A stretch of 64,000 bases of DNA, from contig JACAXG010000071.1 in assembly GCA_018881555.1 (NCBI GenBank), positions 3,788,537-3,852,536 on the forward strand, in the 5' to 3' direction. Shown piece by piece: positions 36,990-49,254 of this stretch; position 1 is the stretch's first letter; the number at the start of each line of letters is the position of its first letter. A program made the position numbers and the translations under genes. This stretch comes from Amblyornis subalaris. Lineage: Eukaryota > Chordata > Aves > Passeriformes > Ptilonorhynchidae. Under the pieces are notes generated by a model. That model was not told the DNA's origin, searched no databases, and saw only the letters and a program-made list of their open reading frames with translations.

Positions 36990-37520
36990 ACGAGGTGTTT
37001 TCGAGGCCGAAGCAGTGAGCCTGAGCTTGCTGAGGAGCAGCAGGTCGTGTGCAGGAGGCAGGGGCATGGGCGCCACAGCCCTTGCCGAGCTATCCAGCCT
37101 CCCTGCGGCACAGGCGGCGCTTTGGCTGCACGGGATGGGATGGCGGGGGGAGGGGGGTGCAGCAGGACAGTGGCAAGGGGGGCAGCCCATGGAGGGGACA
37201 TCCCCGTGGGATGCTGCTGCCGGCAGCGCATCCCCCGTGGCAGCTGCCCGCCTTGGCCAAGTGGCAGCCCCCGTGCGGCCCGCCCAGCCCGGGCTGGCTC
37301 CCCTTGAACCGCCTCCCGTCTGTGCCATCTAGTGCCCAGCACAAGAACTGGGACTGACCCAGCCTCTCACCCACAGGGGAACAGCCCGGCTGCTCTGGAG
37401 AAGAGGCTGTCCTCTCCCTGGGCCAGTCGCCAAGCCCTGGGCCAGGCAGGGACGTGCTGGGAGGACCCCTGAGATGCCGCACCGCCTGCATGGAAAATCC
37501 CACTTAGCTCCAGGTAGGAT
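36990..37520 (+). promoter_or_regulatory. Second GC-rich, CpG-containing island; possible upstream GGT1 promoter
   Basis: From about 37000 to 37340 the sequence is GC-rich, with roughly 17 CpG in 250 bases and a G-run at 37133-37156. A donor-like CAG then GTAGGAT sits at 37513/37514. GGT1 needs an upstream noncoding exon, and mammalian GGT1 is known to use several promoters, so this is a candidate. The link to GGT1 is inference. Confidence 0.35.
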
Positions 37521-38310
37521 CGCAGCGCGCAGGTGTGTCCGTGGGGCGGATGGAGCGGGGAGAGTGACTCTGGAGGTGAGGCTGGGCGATACCTCCCTGC
37601 CAGAGGCTCCAGGTAGGGAGAGGAAGGCTTGAAGCTCTTGGGAATCCTGCCTTTGCTTTTCAGGCATTGTGTTCCTGTGGCATGCTCTGACGCTGCACAC
37701 GTGTTTTAAGGGATGAAAATACTGACCTCTGACTGGAATTCTCCTATTTGGACAGATTTCAGTGCTATTCCAAGGGAGCTGCAGTTAGCTGTACTTGAGT
37801 GAACACCCTAGACACTTTATTTTTCAGTGTGTTGAGCACAATCTTTGTTATGCCATTTCTTAGATAAGTTCCTTGTACTAAGGTTTTTTTTTTTTAGTTT
37901 CCATAGCTATTTGCCAGCTTTGATTCTTAACTCTGCCTCTGTCCTCTTTATCCTTTATCAAAGGAATAGTTTTCCTCTTTACAGACCTGGTTTCATTTAT
38001 AAGCTCTAAATAAGAGCGAATGAATCAGGAGCTGACATTCTTTCTTCCTTCTTGCTGCATTTTTTCTCCCAAATCTTTGTAAGAGATTTAATAGTGGTAT
38101 AAAGAGCTTCTAACTCAAACCCATCAGTATATATCTATCCTTCATATCGGTTTATCACAGCCAGGCATTACATATTTCTCTATATTTAATTTAATCAGCT
38201 ATTATTTGCCCTGTTTCACAGATGTTTTCAAGTTTTCCACAACTGAAATTTTCCTGATGTCTTTTGCTAGCCCCATATGTTNTCTTCTACCATTTCATTA
38301 CTGGACCACA

Positions 38311-38360
38311 AGTAAACATAGTGACCCATAGTAAACATAGTGGCCCATAGTAAACATAGT
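38311..38360. repeat. 19-bp tandem repeat, 2.6 copies
   Basis: Units AGTAAACATAGTGACCCAT (38311-38329) and AGTAAACATAGTGGCCCAT (38330-38348) are followed by the partial AGTAAACATAGT (38349-38360). One base differs between the full copies. Confidence 0.93.
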
Positions 38361-39840
38361 CCTCTGGCATCCATAGGACACCCCACTCGGCTTTTTCCAC
38401 ATGAAATTTTGATCATGCATTCTTCACTTGTAACTTGTATTGGATTAAAAATAATTACCTGATAGCTGCTTCCCAGAACTTCCTATTAGTGACTTTAGGC
38501 AGTTAGTAGTAAAACTGTTCGAGGAGCAGATGAACATATCCTTGTTCTTGGGATCACATCCAGTGTCTGTGAGCTCTGCTCCTCTTCTCNTGTGAACTCT
38601 GTCTGTGGGTTTGCCTCTCCAGGATATATTGCACAAGCACATCATGCTGTTTCTGAAATTTAAATTTCATACTAATTTGGTTTTTTTTCTTGGTACTTAA
38701 GTAGGGCTGATTGCTTAGGAAGTCTTGGTAGCCTTTTCAAATGTGAAAAGGTAGAATTGCCCCTTAGCATCTGATAGGTAACTGGCTGTAGTGACAGCCT
38801 GGTGGTTTTGGAGCTGGCATGCTCAGAGCTCTCCTGGGGCTGCTACTGATGTTGGCATGTTATTGCCTTTGAAGGGACTGATCTTTGAAACTAGGCTCCA
38901 GGAAGTCATTTAAAGATGTGTTTGCATCCTGCTGAGCACTGAAACTGTGAGGATTTCAGTGGGAAGGAAACTCATCTTGAAAGAGATGCAGTCTTTATCT
39001 GCTTTCCCTAATTAGTGCTCCATCTTCCTGGAGGTGATATTCTCCACAGCATCCCCTTGGCAGCAGGAAGCCAGTGCTGGGGTTGTCCCCACTTGCCCAA
39101 AGCTCACCTGGTCCCAGCTGTGCCCCAAGAGCTCTGTTTCTGAGGCGCCTGAGCTCGGGGCAGGTGTTTTGCTGTGCTGTCCACATGGCTGTTTGCACAC
39201 CTGCAGTAGCCCTTCTGCCAAGACTGAGTGTTCCAGAGGCATGGTTGGTTCTCCAGCGAGCTCCTGGCTCCTCACAGGTCTGTAAGCTCTTTTATTGCTG
39301 TCTCTCAGTTCTTTGGAGCTCATAGTTTCTAGGACTTCACACCTTCTCCTGTGTAATCCACTCCCAGGTCTGTTGTGTGCCACAGTCAGGCTTTAAAGTG
39401 TTTTTGTGAGATGGGTGCCAGGAAGAGTCTGTGGTTTGTCCCCAGAACTGCTTAATTAACAGAGAAGCCCAAAATCTCTGTTTTGCATGAAAGGAAATGA
39501 AGGCTCAGACAGGCAATGTGATTTATTGCAATCNTTTAGCAGCAGAAACAGGAGAAAACCTTTCACTCTCCACACCTCAGTGCCGTAACCCCAAGGCCAC
39601 GTGTATCCCCTCCCCCAGNCCCTGCAGCAGAGTCAGGGTAACTGGGGAGGTTTGGTGCAGGGGACCCACCCTCTGTGCTGAGGAGGTGCTTGGCCTTACC
39701 TGCATCATCTTCTACCGTGGCACAGCAGTGGCAGTGCCTGAGTGTCACGGGGGGCCAAGGCCTGGGCAGGGCTCAGCGCTGGCACAGGAAGGGCTGTGTG
39801 ACAGCTGGACTCCTGGCTCCTCAAACATCCATCCCTGCTT

Positions 39841-39874
39841 TAATTACACTGACACTGCTGCCTGGGTGTAATTA
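39841..39874. repeat. Inverted repeat of TAATTACAC
   Basis: TAATTACAC (39841-39849) and GTGTAATTA (39866-39874) are perfect 9-base inverted copies 16 bases apart. Each contains TAATTA, a homeodomain core. Another TAATTA lies at 39964-39969. Confidence 0.85.
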
Positions 39875-42800
39875 GCAGTTGAGAAACTCTGAGTGCGATT
39901 TTAATAAGCTGAGAGTAATGCAATTTGTCTTTTCTATAAGAGATGCTTTGCAAACAAAAGCTGTAATTAAAAAGCACATACACAGGGCAAACAGCGACTG
40001 TGCCGCGGGTGTGTGACTGCTCGATGTGCAGCCTGTCTGGCACATGGCTGGGCCTGGCACAGCGGTCCCCCTTTGGGGCAGTCTTCATCATGGGGTTCCC
40101 GAGAGACCAGCATGTAAAAACTGCAGGATTTGGCTCGGTTGTGGGTTTTACAAAAGGCTCTTCCCTGTCTTCACAGATCCCCTTTGATATGATGTTGTTC
40201 CTTGATAAGAATAAGTCTCCTGGGTGTCATCCTCTCCATTGCTTTTCGTTCCTGTCACCATTGTGTTTTTGTGTTCTTACCCACAAGCCCAAATTAGCTC
40301 GAGGCTGGTGAGATCTCTGTGGCAGAGGCCAAAGAGGTAGCTGGGGCTGCATGGGGGGAGTCAGGAAGCCTTTTCAAGAGCAGCCAGCGATTCTGGTGGC
40401 CTCAGATCTGAACAGTCGGACCAGGCCCTGGACTCTGCCTCTCTTCCCTGCTCCTTCCTGCTTTCTTAAAAAATATCCATATATATAAAAAGATAGTCTC
40501 TTTCATCTAGTCTTCTGTCTCTGCATGATTCTGCCCTGCCCTGCTGGAGTTCAAGGTTCATTTCTGGCTGTGGAAGCTCTCACGGGGGAGCAGCTCCATT
40601 GGGTCCTGAGGTCTGTTTCCCTCAAACCCCTGTTACACACCAGACTGACCTCACTAGCCAACTGTCCCTCTTCCTCAGTGCTGCACGGCAACTGTGAGGG
40701 GACAAGGCAGGAGACAGAGGCACAGCACCTGTCAGAAAATGGCTATACCTACAGCACCAGAGAGCCAGAGTTGGGGATGTGTGCCTGATGTGGGAAGGGG
40801 GGAGAGCGGGAACATTGGTCCAGCCTGTGCAAAACCCCTTTGCCTCCATCTGCAGGGGAAGGTGAGGGCCGTTCCCATGGAAGATCACTCTAGCCCCCTG
40901 CAAATGTCCATTTGTGCCTAATGGCATTGGCTGCTGTGGCTCTCAAACTTTAGGGGGTGCCTGTGTTTGTAGTACTCCTCCTCTCAACCTCTGAGACACA
41001 CCCTGATCTTTGACAGTGCAGAGCCAGAGAATTGTCTGTGGTTTCCCTCCATTGCCATTTCTCCCTACCTGGGGGCAGTGCTGAAGGGGCTCAGATCGAT
41101 AAAGGGGGGTTAAAGCAGCTTGCTCACTCATATCCCTTTGTGCTGTGCCATGCAGGTGTGACTGGCAGCTCTCTGCCAGCTAACTGCAGCCCTGGCACGT
41201 TGGGCAAACAAACAAAGCCTTCCCCAGAGATCAGGCTGAAACGTGGTGAAGGCATCTGTGGTTCCCACTGGCAGTGGAAATGGTGGCAGGTGTGGGCTCA
41301 GCAGAGGGAAAGCACCAGCCTCTGCCCCATCCCAGCACGGAGAGTCTGTGACGCAAATGCTGAGCAGCCCATCCATGTGGGATGGAGGGGGAGAACTGCT
41401 GGGGCTGAGCTCCTGTGCAGTGCTCTGTGTTCAGCCTCTGCAGCTTGTGTGCTCCTCCCAAAGCCATGGCAAGTGTGTGTTCCCAGACCTGTGCTGGTAT
41501 TTGTGAGACCAACCAGTCTCTCGTTAGCCAGCCCAGCTGTCCCCTTCACACTTTCCAACATAGGCTGCAAGGGTTTGAGGCAGAGGCTTGTGATTCTGAT
41601 CTCTCATAAGCAATGGCCATTTCTGGTGCCCCTTGCAGCACCTAAACAAACAAGCCCTGAAGGAGACCAGGCTGGGGGGAGATAAACCAGACAGGGAATC
41701 TTTTCTCCAGTCTGTACTTGAGGTGTGAATCCTGTTCTGTTAGCAGGTGGCATCTCTCAGGACAGAAGACTTGGTGGTGTTTGAGCACTTACCCTTTGCA
41801 CAGTCCTGTTATGCTCTGCCCAGAGTAGGAGATCCTGTGAGCATCAAACCTTCCAGGTTCTGCATTCAGATGCAGAGGCCAGTCAAGACAGGCTTCTGTC
41901 TCTGTGGTCTTCTTTTGTACGAACTTTGTGACTGCCCTTCTGGAAAGCGCAGAATCACCCAGTGATTTCAGTGTACAGCCTCGGGCTGGTGGAAGCTGAA
42001 CATACTCGGCTGCTTTGCTGTGGTGGGCTGGGACGGGAGCCTGTCCCATTGTACAGCAGTGCCCATCCCACACGTGGGCTACGGCTCGTACTTTGCACCT
42101 AGACTGAATCCGTGGCGTCCATTTCCCTCCTCAAGTCAAAACCGATGGGTTGCAAATGGCCACACAGAGATGAATTGTATTGCCCAAGCCTTAGCTGGAC
42201 TAACTGTGAGCCTGAAGCACTAGGGGAGTGCTTGAAGCTGCAGTGAGTGACTTCTTTAGAAAGAAAAATTCACTTATTTCCTGAGGCTGTTGTTCTGGGG
42301 AGCAACCAGAGAGCATGAGGTGCTGAGAACCACTGGAATTAAAGAGTTGTAAGTCCAGATTCTCACTTAGGGTGTGTGAGCTGTCTTGCACGGTGTGCAG
42401 CCTTCCTGTGTAGTGCTATACGAACTATTTGTATGGCTGCTGAGCACCCTCCTCACCTGCCTGCAGCAGGGAAAAGGGTCCCAGTGTAAAGGTCCATGAA
42501 ACTCTTGTTTCTGGGTGTTCATCCCAGCAATAGGTTTGCCCCCTGAAGACTGGCAGTGGTGTAGCCAGAATGTACATAGCCCCTGCCCACTCAGTGCAAA
42601 TTAGAGCTTTATCCACAGCCTTCTTAGGGACTTGGTGGAATTTCTTCCCATGCAGCACCTGAACAGCCGTCAGCGGCTCTTTGCTGGGTTGATTCCCACT
42701 GCCGTGTGAGCTGAGTGGCCCTGCAGTGCTGGCAGAAGGCACCCCCAGGACTGGGTAAGCGGGCTGACAAGTGGGGATAAGGTTTGGGGATGGCTGCACT

Positions 42801-45800
42801 GCTGCTCTGCCCCATCCCGCTCTGAGAGGCTGCAATCCTGACCCTGCCATGGGGCAGGGGCTGCTGAGTGATCCCATTGAAAACTTGCCGTACTGAGGTA
42901 ACCCGGGACAGATTCTGGCTTACCAGGATGTGCTGAATTTTATGCTGAGAGGTTTCATGTGTTGCTCCAAGAGCAGTAGAGCTGCAGAAACTGCTGAGAA
43001 AGGAATAAGAGGTTGTGGGGTTTCCTGAGGAGTGCAGCTCTCACGAGGCGAAGTTTGGGTGGGCTGCACACACAGATCTCCGTGGGTCACTGTTCATTCA
43101 TGTCCAGGAATAACTTCTGAGCCTCACATCTCCAAGTCCCACTGATTCCTAAGAAGAATGGGAAAAAAAGATTTGTGGACGTGTGTATAGTGGACTTTGG
43201 CTCTTCCTGGGGAAAAGTCTGTGTTCCTCTGGTTTTAGGGCCCTCTTGCTTAGGTTAGACTTTAACAGCGATTAGTTACCCAACAACTTTCCGTAATAAT
43301 CTGCAAGTTTTCCATTAAGTGGCAAACACTTTGAACTTCTCCCCAGCTCCTCTGCTGCAATCTAATCTGCTGTCATTTTTCACCAGGAGATGGAGGGTGC
43401 TACATTCACATTATATTAATTTCCTGTTTACTGTGAGGGAGAGACCAAAGCCATGAGGACTACTGAAAACAACATCCCATGGAGCTCCAGGCATGGTGCA
43501 GTAGATCAGTGTCAGCCTCTGCACTTGTCACTTCCAGCTGCCTCTGGGTTTACTGTGTATATCAGGCATCTGACAGGGAAGACAGNTAATGTCTAGGAAC
43601 ATGCTTAAAGGAATCTGGGGCCAGCCCAGGCACTGATCTGCTCTGAAGCCCTGGGCAAGATTGTCTCTATTGTCCTGTCTCCAAAGTGGGGATATGAATG
43701 CTTTTCTCATATGGGCCTGTAAGGCTCCCTGACCCTGATAGTAGCTTAAAAATGCTGTTAAGTAGTGATTTTTTTTGTGATGATGGTGATAAGAATTTGG
43801 CAATCTGGACAGGTTATGGAGTTTGGAGATCTTCCTGGAGGTGCAGCACGTGCTGTAGGTTCATATTTGGTAGGCAGTTTTACACAGTCTCCCCTGTGTC
43901 TCTGTCTCTTACCATGAGTATCAGTGGAGAAGTAGGAGAAGGGACCTATCATGACTCTGTTCTTCCTCTTTGTGCTTACAATTTGGTTAGAGTTCACTTT
44001 GTCACCCACTCAGCATGTTTAGATTGTCTCCAAACTATCCTGTAAAAAACTTGCTGCACCTTGAGCAAGTGGGGAGCTTTCCTTGGGATAGATGGGGTCT
44101 GCTGCAGTTGTGGTTGTACTGAAAAATACCTGTTGGGTGCAGATTTCTTGTTTGGATAAGGGTATCAGAACAACTCAATGTTAATTGTTTCTGGTTTGTT
44201 CCCAACAGCTCCAAACCCAGGCCACCTTCAAAACAATGGAACAAAAGGGAGTAGTTTATTGAGATTCTACAATTTGCAGGAGAGTGCAAATATAGTGACC
44301 AAATTTAATATCTGTAAGAGAAAGCAAGTTTGTCCTGGATCTGAAAAAATCTCTTAAGCAGTGTTCCTGGCAGTTAGAAGGGGTTCTCACTCAGTTATGT
44401 ATCTGCTTTCAAGTCCCTTGACACAATCGAAGCAGGCCCATTCCTCAGGGTAAGTGAGACTCGGACTATGATGTGCACAGGAATACTCCTCACAGTGTTC
44501 TAAATGGCTCCTTTACTTAGGTTGGCACAGTGTTCTGTGGACAGGGGACATCTCTGGCTAAAAGAATACCCTGTGAAGGGGTAAAGATACTATTGTTCTC
44601 CAGTTCAGTTCACTGTGCGCTGCACAAGCAGCCCTTCTTGCAAGAGTCATTCCCACATCTCCCTTCCCCACCCAAACCTAAGAACTACCCATGGAAGTTC
44701 CTGTCAGTGTAAAATTTCAGTTCTGTGAGCTGGTGGTATTTATTTGGCTGCTGTTGCGTGATCCTGCAGATCTTGGTGCACTTCCTGGTAGGTGACAGTA
44801 ACTCTATGAATTCCACTTTGGGAAAGCCTGGATTGGCTCTTGCCTTTTCCAATTGCCTCATCTGAGAGCACACAGACACCTTTTGTTAGACCGACCGATT
44901 ATTTACAACCTTTGAATTAGGCAGACTTCGTCTTAATGCCTGATGTGGCTTTTCATGGTTAAACGAGCCCTTCAGTGAGCGATCAACAAAACTGAAATGA
45001 AGGAAGTCAAAATTAATTATTTTTCCTTTGGACAGCAATGGTACATCCTCGAGAGATTTCCTCTCCATTCACAGGGTACAAGACTTCCTCTGATGGAGAA
45101 GGGCAGGATGTGCCTCTCAAGAGCTTCCCAGGTCAGTGTCCAAGACACCACCTTTTATGGGATGCACGTTCCTTCTTCTCTGCAGAGCCCTCGGCCCCTA
45201 TGGCCATGGAGCTGGGCAGTGCTCCAGCATCAGCTAACTTGGAAGAGGGCAGGAATGGGATTTTCTCTGTCAGGATGGGTATGGGGTCACCAGTGCTCTA
45301 ATGCAGAGGGTGTCCTCGCTGTCAGGACTTGTGCCAGGGGAAACCAGCAACTTGGCAGAGTATTGTTCAATGCATGAAGAAAAGAAACAATTCTGCCAGG
45401 ACAGATTCACTCCTGGGACTACCTAACATCAAAGTATTGTCTCCATTCAAGTCTGATCTTTCCTTGCTCCCCACCCTCTGCGCTGTTCCCTTTACCGTGA
45501 GAAAGTACGGCCCGGAAAGTGCTGGACCACTCTGTTCTCATCTTGCCCTGTGAGCCAGCAATTCTTCAGGGACAGGGAGGGGGAAGGGTGGCATGCCTTT
45601 ACTGCTCAAAGATAGGGCTTCATTACATCACCCTCCCCGTCTGACCACTCCCATATATGAAGCCCTGCTGCCACTCAGCTCTGTGTGACCGATCTTGTTT
45701 TTGGAGTCCCAGCTTCTGGGAACTCTTGAAGAATAAGTGGCAAGAGAGCCAGGCAGAAGCACNGTCTTTTGGTGTCACTGGCTGAAGGTGAACGGCATCC

Positions 45801-47589
45801 AGGGAGAACAGAGCTTTTAAAGTAGTGAGTAAACAGCATGATTTTATCTTACCATGTCCATATTTTGGTTGGATTGGGGTGTGAAATAGAGGAGTTGTTT
45901 CTTTCCCTTTATTACATTCCTTTCCAGCTCATTAATCCTACTTTAGTAAAGGGTACCTTTGTTTCACAAGCCTTCAGGCTCAGGTTTGAAGAGCAAGTGT
46001 TTCTCTTACAGGGATTGACAGGACTTAATCTACTGTGTTGACTTTGGCTTCTCTCAGTTAGTGAAGGCAGCAGGGTCTCTGTCCAGGCAACCTGACGAGC
46101 TGCTGAGCCACCCCTTAGGAAAGCTGCTGTGGCTTCATAGGGTCAGCAGTATACGAACTGACGGCTTCAAGAGGGATTGGGTTTTCTGACAGAGGCTGAG
46201 ATCAGAGAAAGAAGCTGGCAGTCTAGTGACCTGGGATCTCAATCCCATCACTGGGGAAGACATTTCACCTCTGTGTGACCCATCCAACCCTTTGAAGGTA
46301 CTATCTACCACCCAAGCTGATGTTGGTCTTCACTCCTTACTGGGCTGAAAACGTCTATGGAAAGGTTGGTGCAGGGTCATCAGACTGAGTCTCAACTTGG
46401 CCCCAGTTTTGCAAGTAGTGTGAGTGACATGGCTTGCTGATAAGAGAAGTGCTGGTTTAGCAACCTGACACAGGAAAGACGCTCAAAACCAGAGAGATCA
46501 GAGCTATGCAAACACAGGAAGGCAGATCTCATGGGGTCCTAAAGATGAGAAATTCTTACTTCAGTCAATATCCCTGTGGCAAGTTGTGCTCTTCAGAGAA
46601 AACAAGGTCTAAGAAGTAGGCTGAAATCCATAGATCTTGGATACTTCTTTCCATGTCATTCTGTGCTTCTAAGTGGTAACCTGAAAAATGTAAACCTTGT
46701 TGGGATGGGAAGTCAAGCACTGGCAGGTTTCTTACCTGGTACCAAGGGCAAAGGCCAGGAGGCAGGTGCAGAGCCAGAAAAGCTGCAGGGACAATGGGAT
46801 GATGCTGAGGGTGTGTTCCAGAAGCAGAGTGGAAGGGCAATCCTGTGGGAGAGAAGAGAGTTCCTGAAGCAGAGCAAGCAGATCACTCAAGCAGAGCACA
46901 GGTCAGGGGATCACTCATGTATGGGGAAACTGGCCTGTGAAGCAGAAAGAAATGTCCTGAAATAAATCAAGCAGTCCACATTTAATTCTTTGTAAAAAAA
47001 AAATCTATTGCAAAGAATCATCAAGGGTAACTGTGTGAAAATGAACAGATTCTGCCCAGGCAAGTGAATATTTAGACACATAAAGGAGCAGAACAGCACC
47101 TGAAAGACTCTGTGCTCATGACTAGAAAAAAAGAATGACCCTCTCCTGTGTGTATTTGGAAAGCAAAGACCTTCTCCTGCTCCTGGCTGGAGCCCTTCTA
47201 ACGTGTCAGAGGTGGGGTCTCCAGGACCACAGAGACCTCTTCTCTCTAATCCAGCACAAGGTCCTGGGCTGCATTTCCTGACCCAGCTGTCCACAGCAAA
47301 CAGGAGTGAGATCAGGAGAGGCAAAGCTATTCAAACCAGCTCTGTGGTAATTAAAACGCTCGTCTACCTATAGAGCCTTGATTTAGCAAAAGCAGGTGAG
47401 TTTAAGCAGTTAGCTACAATTTTTTTTCAGTTGGAAACTGAGCTCTTTTTTAGGTTCAGCTGAAGTCTGTGAAACCTCTTCAGTGAATGCAGTCTTGAGT
47501 TCATTTATTATATTGGAATCCAGGGGTTTTAGTTGGTTCCTGCCTCACCCACCCATCCAGATGCTCTACTGTCTATAAAATACATAGTT

Positions 47590-47651
47590 ACCTGCTATGG
47601 CAGGTATAACATTACATAAATGTTATTGCTATGGCAATAACATTACGTAAA
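47590..47651. repeat. Two adjacent hairpins with the same TATG loop, within a direct repeat
   Basis: ACCTGC-TATG-GCAGGT (47590-47605) and TGTTATTGC-TATG-GCAATAACA (47621-47642) are perfect stem-loops. Around them, TGCTATGGCA and ATAACATTACATAAA (47606-47620) recur as TGCTATGGCA and ATAACATTACGTAAA (47637-47651). The hairpins thus sit on an imperfect tandem duplication. Confidence 0.85.
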
Positions 47652-47788
47652 CCCTTCTGCAGAACACCAAGTAAGTCCAAACTTCATCTGTGACCTAAGA
47701 GCTTCAATGTGCATGTGAAGGACAGGTCCAAGTGCAGCAATCAGGCGAGACTGGGGGAAACCTCTAGCCTTTAGAGGGCATCGTTCGT

Positions 47789-47985
47789 GTTTTGCTCTTC
47801 AGTTTCTCCTTTTCCTGTTATTTCATCATTTTTATCCTCCTATCTTTATTCATTCATTTTGTCCTCCTTCATTCCCACTTTCTCTGTTTTTCCCTTCCAC
47901 CAGTTTAGGTTTTCTACTTTCCCCGTGTCATTCCCTTTTCTTTCCCCCTTTCTGTCTCAAGTAGCCCTCTCCCCTTTTATTCCAG
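47789..47985 (+). other. Long pyrimidine-rich tract ending in a splice-acceptor-like site
   Basis: About 195 bases of almost only C and T on the plus strand end in CCCCTTTTATTCCAG (AG at 47984-47985). It could be a strong 3' splice site of a noncoding GGT1 leader exon, or a low-complexity tract that ends in CAG by chance. Confidence 0.35.
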
Positions 47986-48903
47986 GGCAATGAGGTTGAG
48001 AGAAAGCCATATGGGACTGTGTTGCTGAGCTTGTTGCTGGCTGCTGGAGGAAAGGCAGATCTGTCAGCTGCAAGAACACAGTCTCTTTGGTGGCCTGGCA
48101 GAAAGGCTTTGCAAAGATTAAAGGGCTTTATAAAGCTGTTAGATAAGTCGTACAGATTGGTGTAGGTTTTGGAAACTGCAGAATTTGACATAAAATTAAT
48201 GATTAAGACTGAGTCTAGGTAGCAGAAAGATAAAATTGAGTAAAAGTGATAAAAGAAGGCAGACCTTGGACAGAGGATAGCCACCCTTTTCTGGAAGGGA
48301 GGAGCAGAAGGGTTGCTTGTGCAACAGCGATTAACAACCTCTGACCACCAAGGAGCCCTGGCAGCTCACACAGCACTGTCCCAGTAATGCTGCTGCAGCT
48401 GCCTCTGGGATTAGGAGGGTATAACCAGAACTGGTTAACCACTGTGGCTGGCAAGAAAGGGTTAATAAACCTCTCCATTTACCAGTTATCTTCCACTTGC
48501 TTACCTTTGCCCCAGGGAAGAGTGTGCACCTGTGAGTGGTCATGGGAAAACAGATCCATACAATGAAAGCCTGTGGGTTTAGTAGGTTGCTCCATTTGAG
48601 CAGGTGAGTTACAGTGAAAGCAACTCTCATTGGAGGGGAAGAAGGTGCTTTGGCTGTGGACAAACATCTGCTTGTTTATTTTCGGCTCTGAAAGTCAACT
48701 TTTGTGTTCCTGCTCATAGTCAACTTGACCTCTTGCACACTAGGCAACTTTTCCAGTTCTTACCTTTTCTCTAAGAGTCTCTCCTAGTGACTTGTTTTCC
48801 AGGGCTTTTTCAGCAGTGATCTCTTTCTTAGGTAGTGTTTAGCTTAAATTAAAATTGCCTGCTACCCATATAGTTGGTATTTAACTTCCACTGGTTGCCC
48901 TAA

Positions 48904-49254
48904 TCATGGGAGAGAAGAACAAGGGGTCAAAAAGGAAACTATTATTTAGTAGGAAGAAGCTTCACATGCTTATTAACATCTCTGTGTTTGTGGGCACTCA
49001 AGACACTATTCGATGCTCATGTTCAGGTAGTACTGGATTGCAACGTTGTTCTGTTAGAGGGGAAAGACTTCCTCATGGAAAAAATAGCTGACCTGCAAAA
49101 AGATGCCAGTCTAGCTAACCTACAAAATCTTGTAACCGTGTCTATTCCAATAATGCATCAGGATGTTCAAACATCAGGAAACAAAGGACTGGGGTTGCAT
49201 GTTCTGCCATATAAAGTAGGAGTCTCAACAGTAGATGTGGTCTGTGCTCCATGA
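48904..49254 (+). other. Orphan open frame, possible pseudogene fragment
   Basis: A frame of about 116 codons is open between stops. It has no early ATG; the first in-frame ATG is at 49074. The part from about 49000 reads like protein, with hydrophobic and charged alternation (DAHVQVVLDCNVVLLEGKDF, then ADLQKDASLANLQNLVTV). I recognise no family. The surrounding DNA is AT-richer than the rest of the window. Chance remains possible. Confidence 0.25.

Larger units (their letters stand above)
37521..47588. other. Intergenic DNA between LRRC75B and GGT1, middle part
   Basis: No gene is recognised. It holds a 19-base tandem repeat (38311-38360) and a homeodomain-like inverted repeat (39841-39874), both listed separately. 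Many short open frames exist, none with a recognisable family. Confidence 0.5.

Noticed and set aside
37047..37357. Overlapping frames within the 37 kb GC-rich block
   Set aside because: Several frames on both strands are open because of high GC. None shows a family, so the block is treated as possible regulatory DNA.
41032..41685. 217-codon plus-strand open frame
   Set aside because: Overlapping frames of similar length exist on both strands in this GC-balanced stretch, with Ser/Pro/Cys-rich random-looking translation. No motif or splice context.
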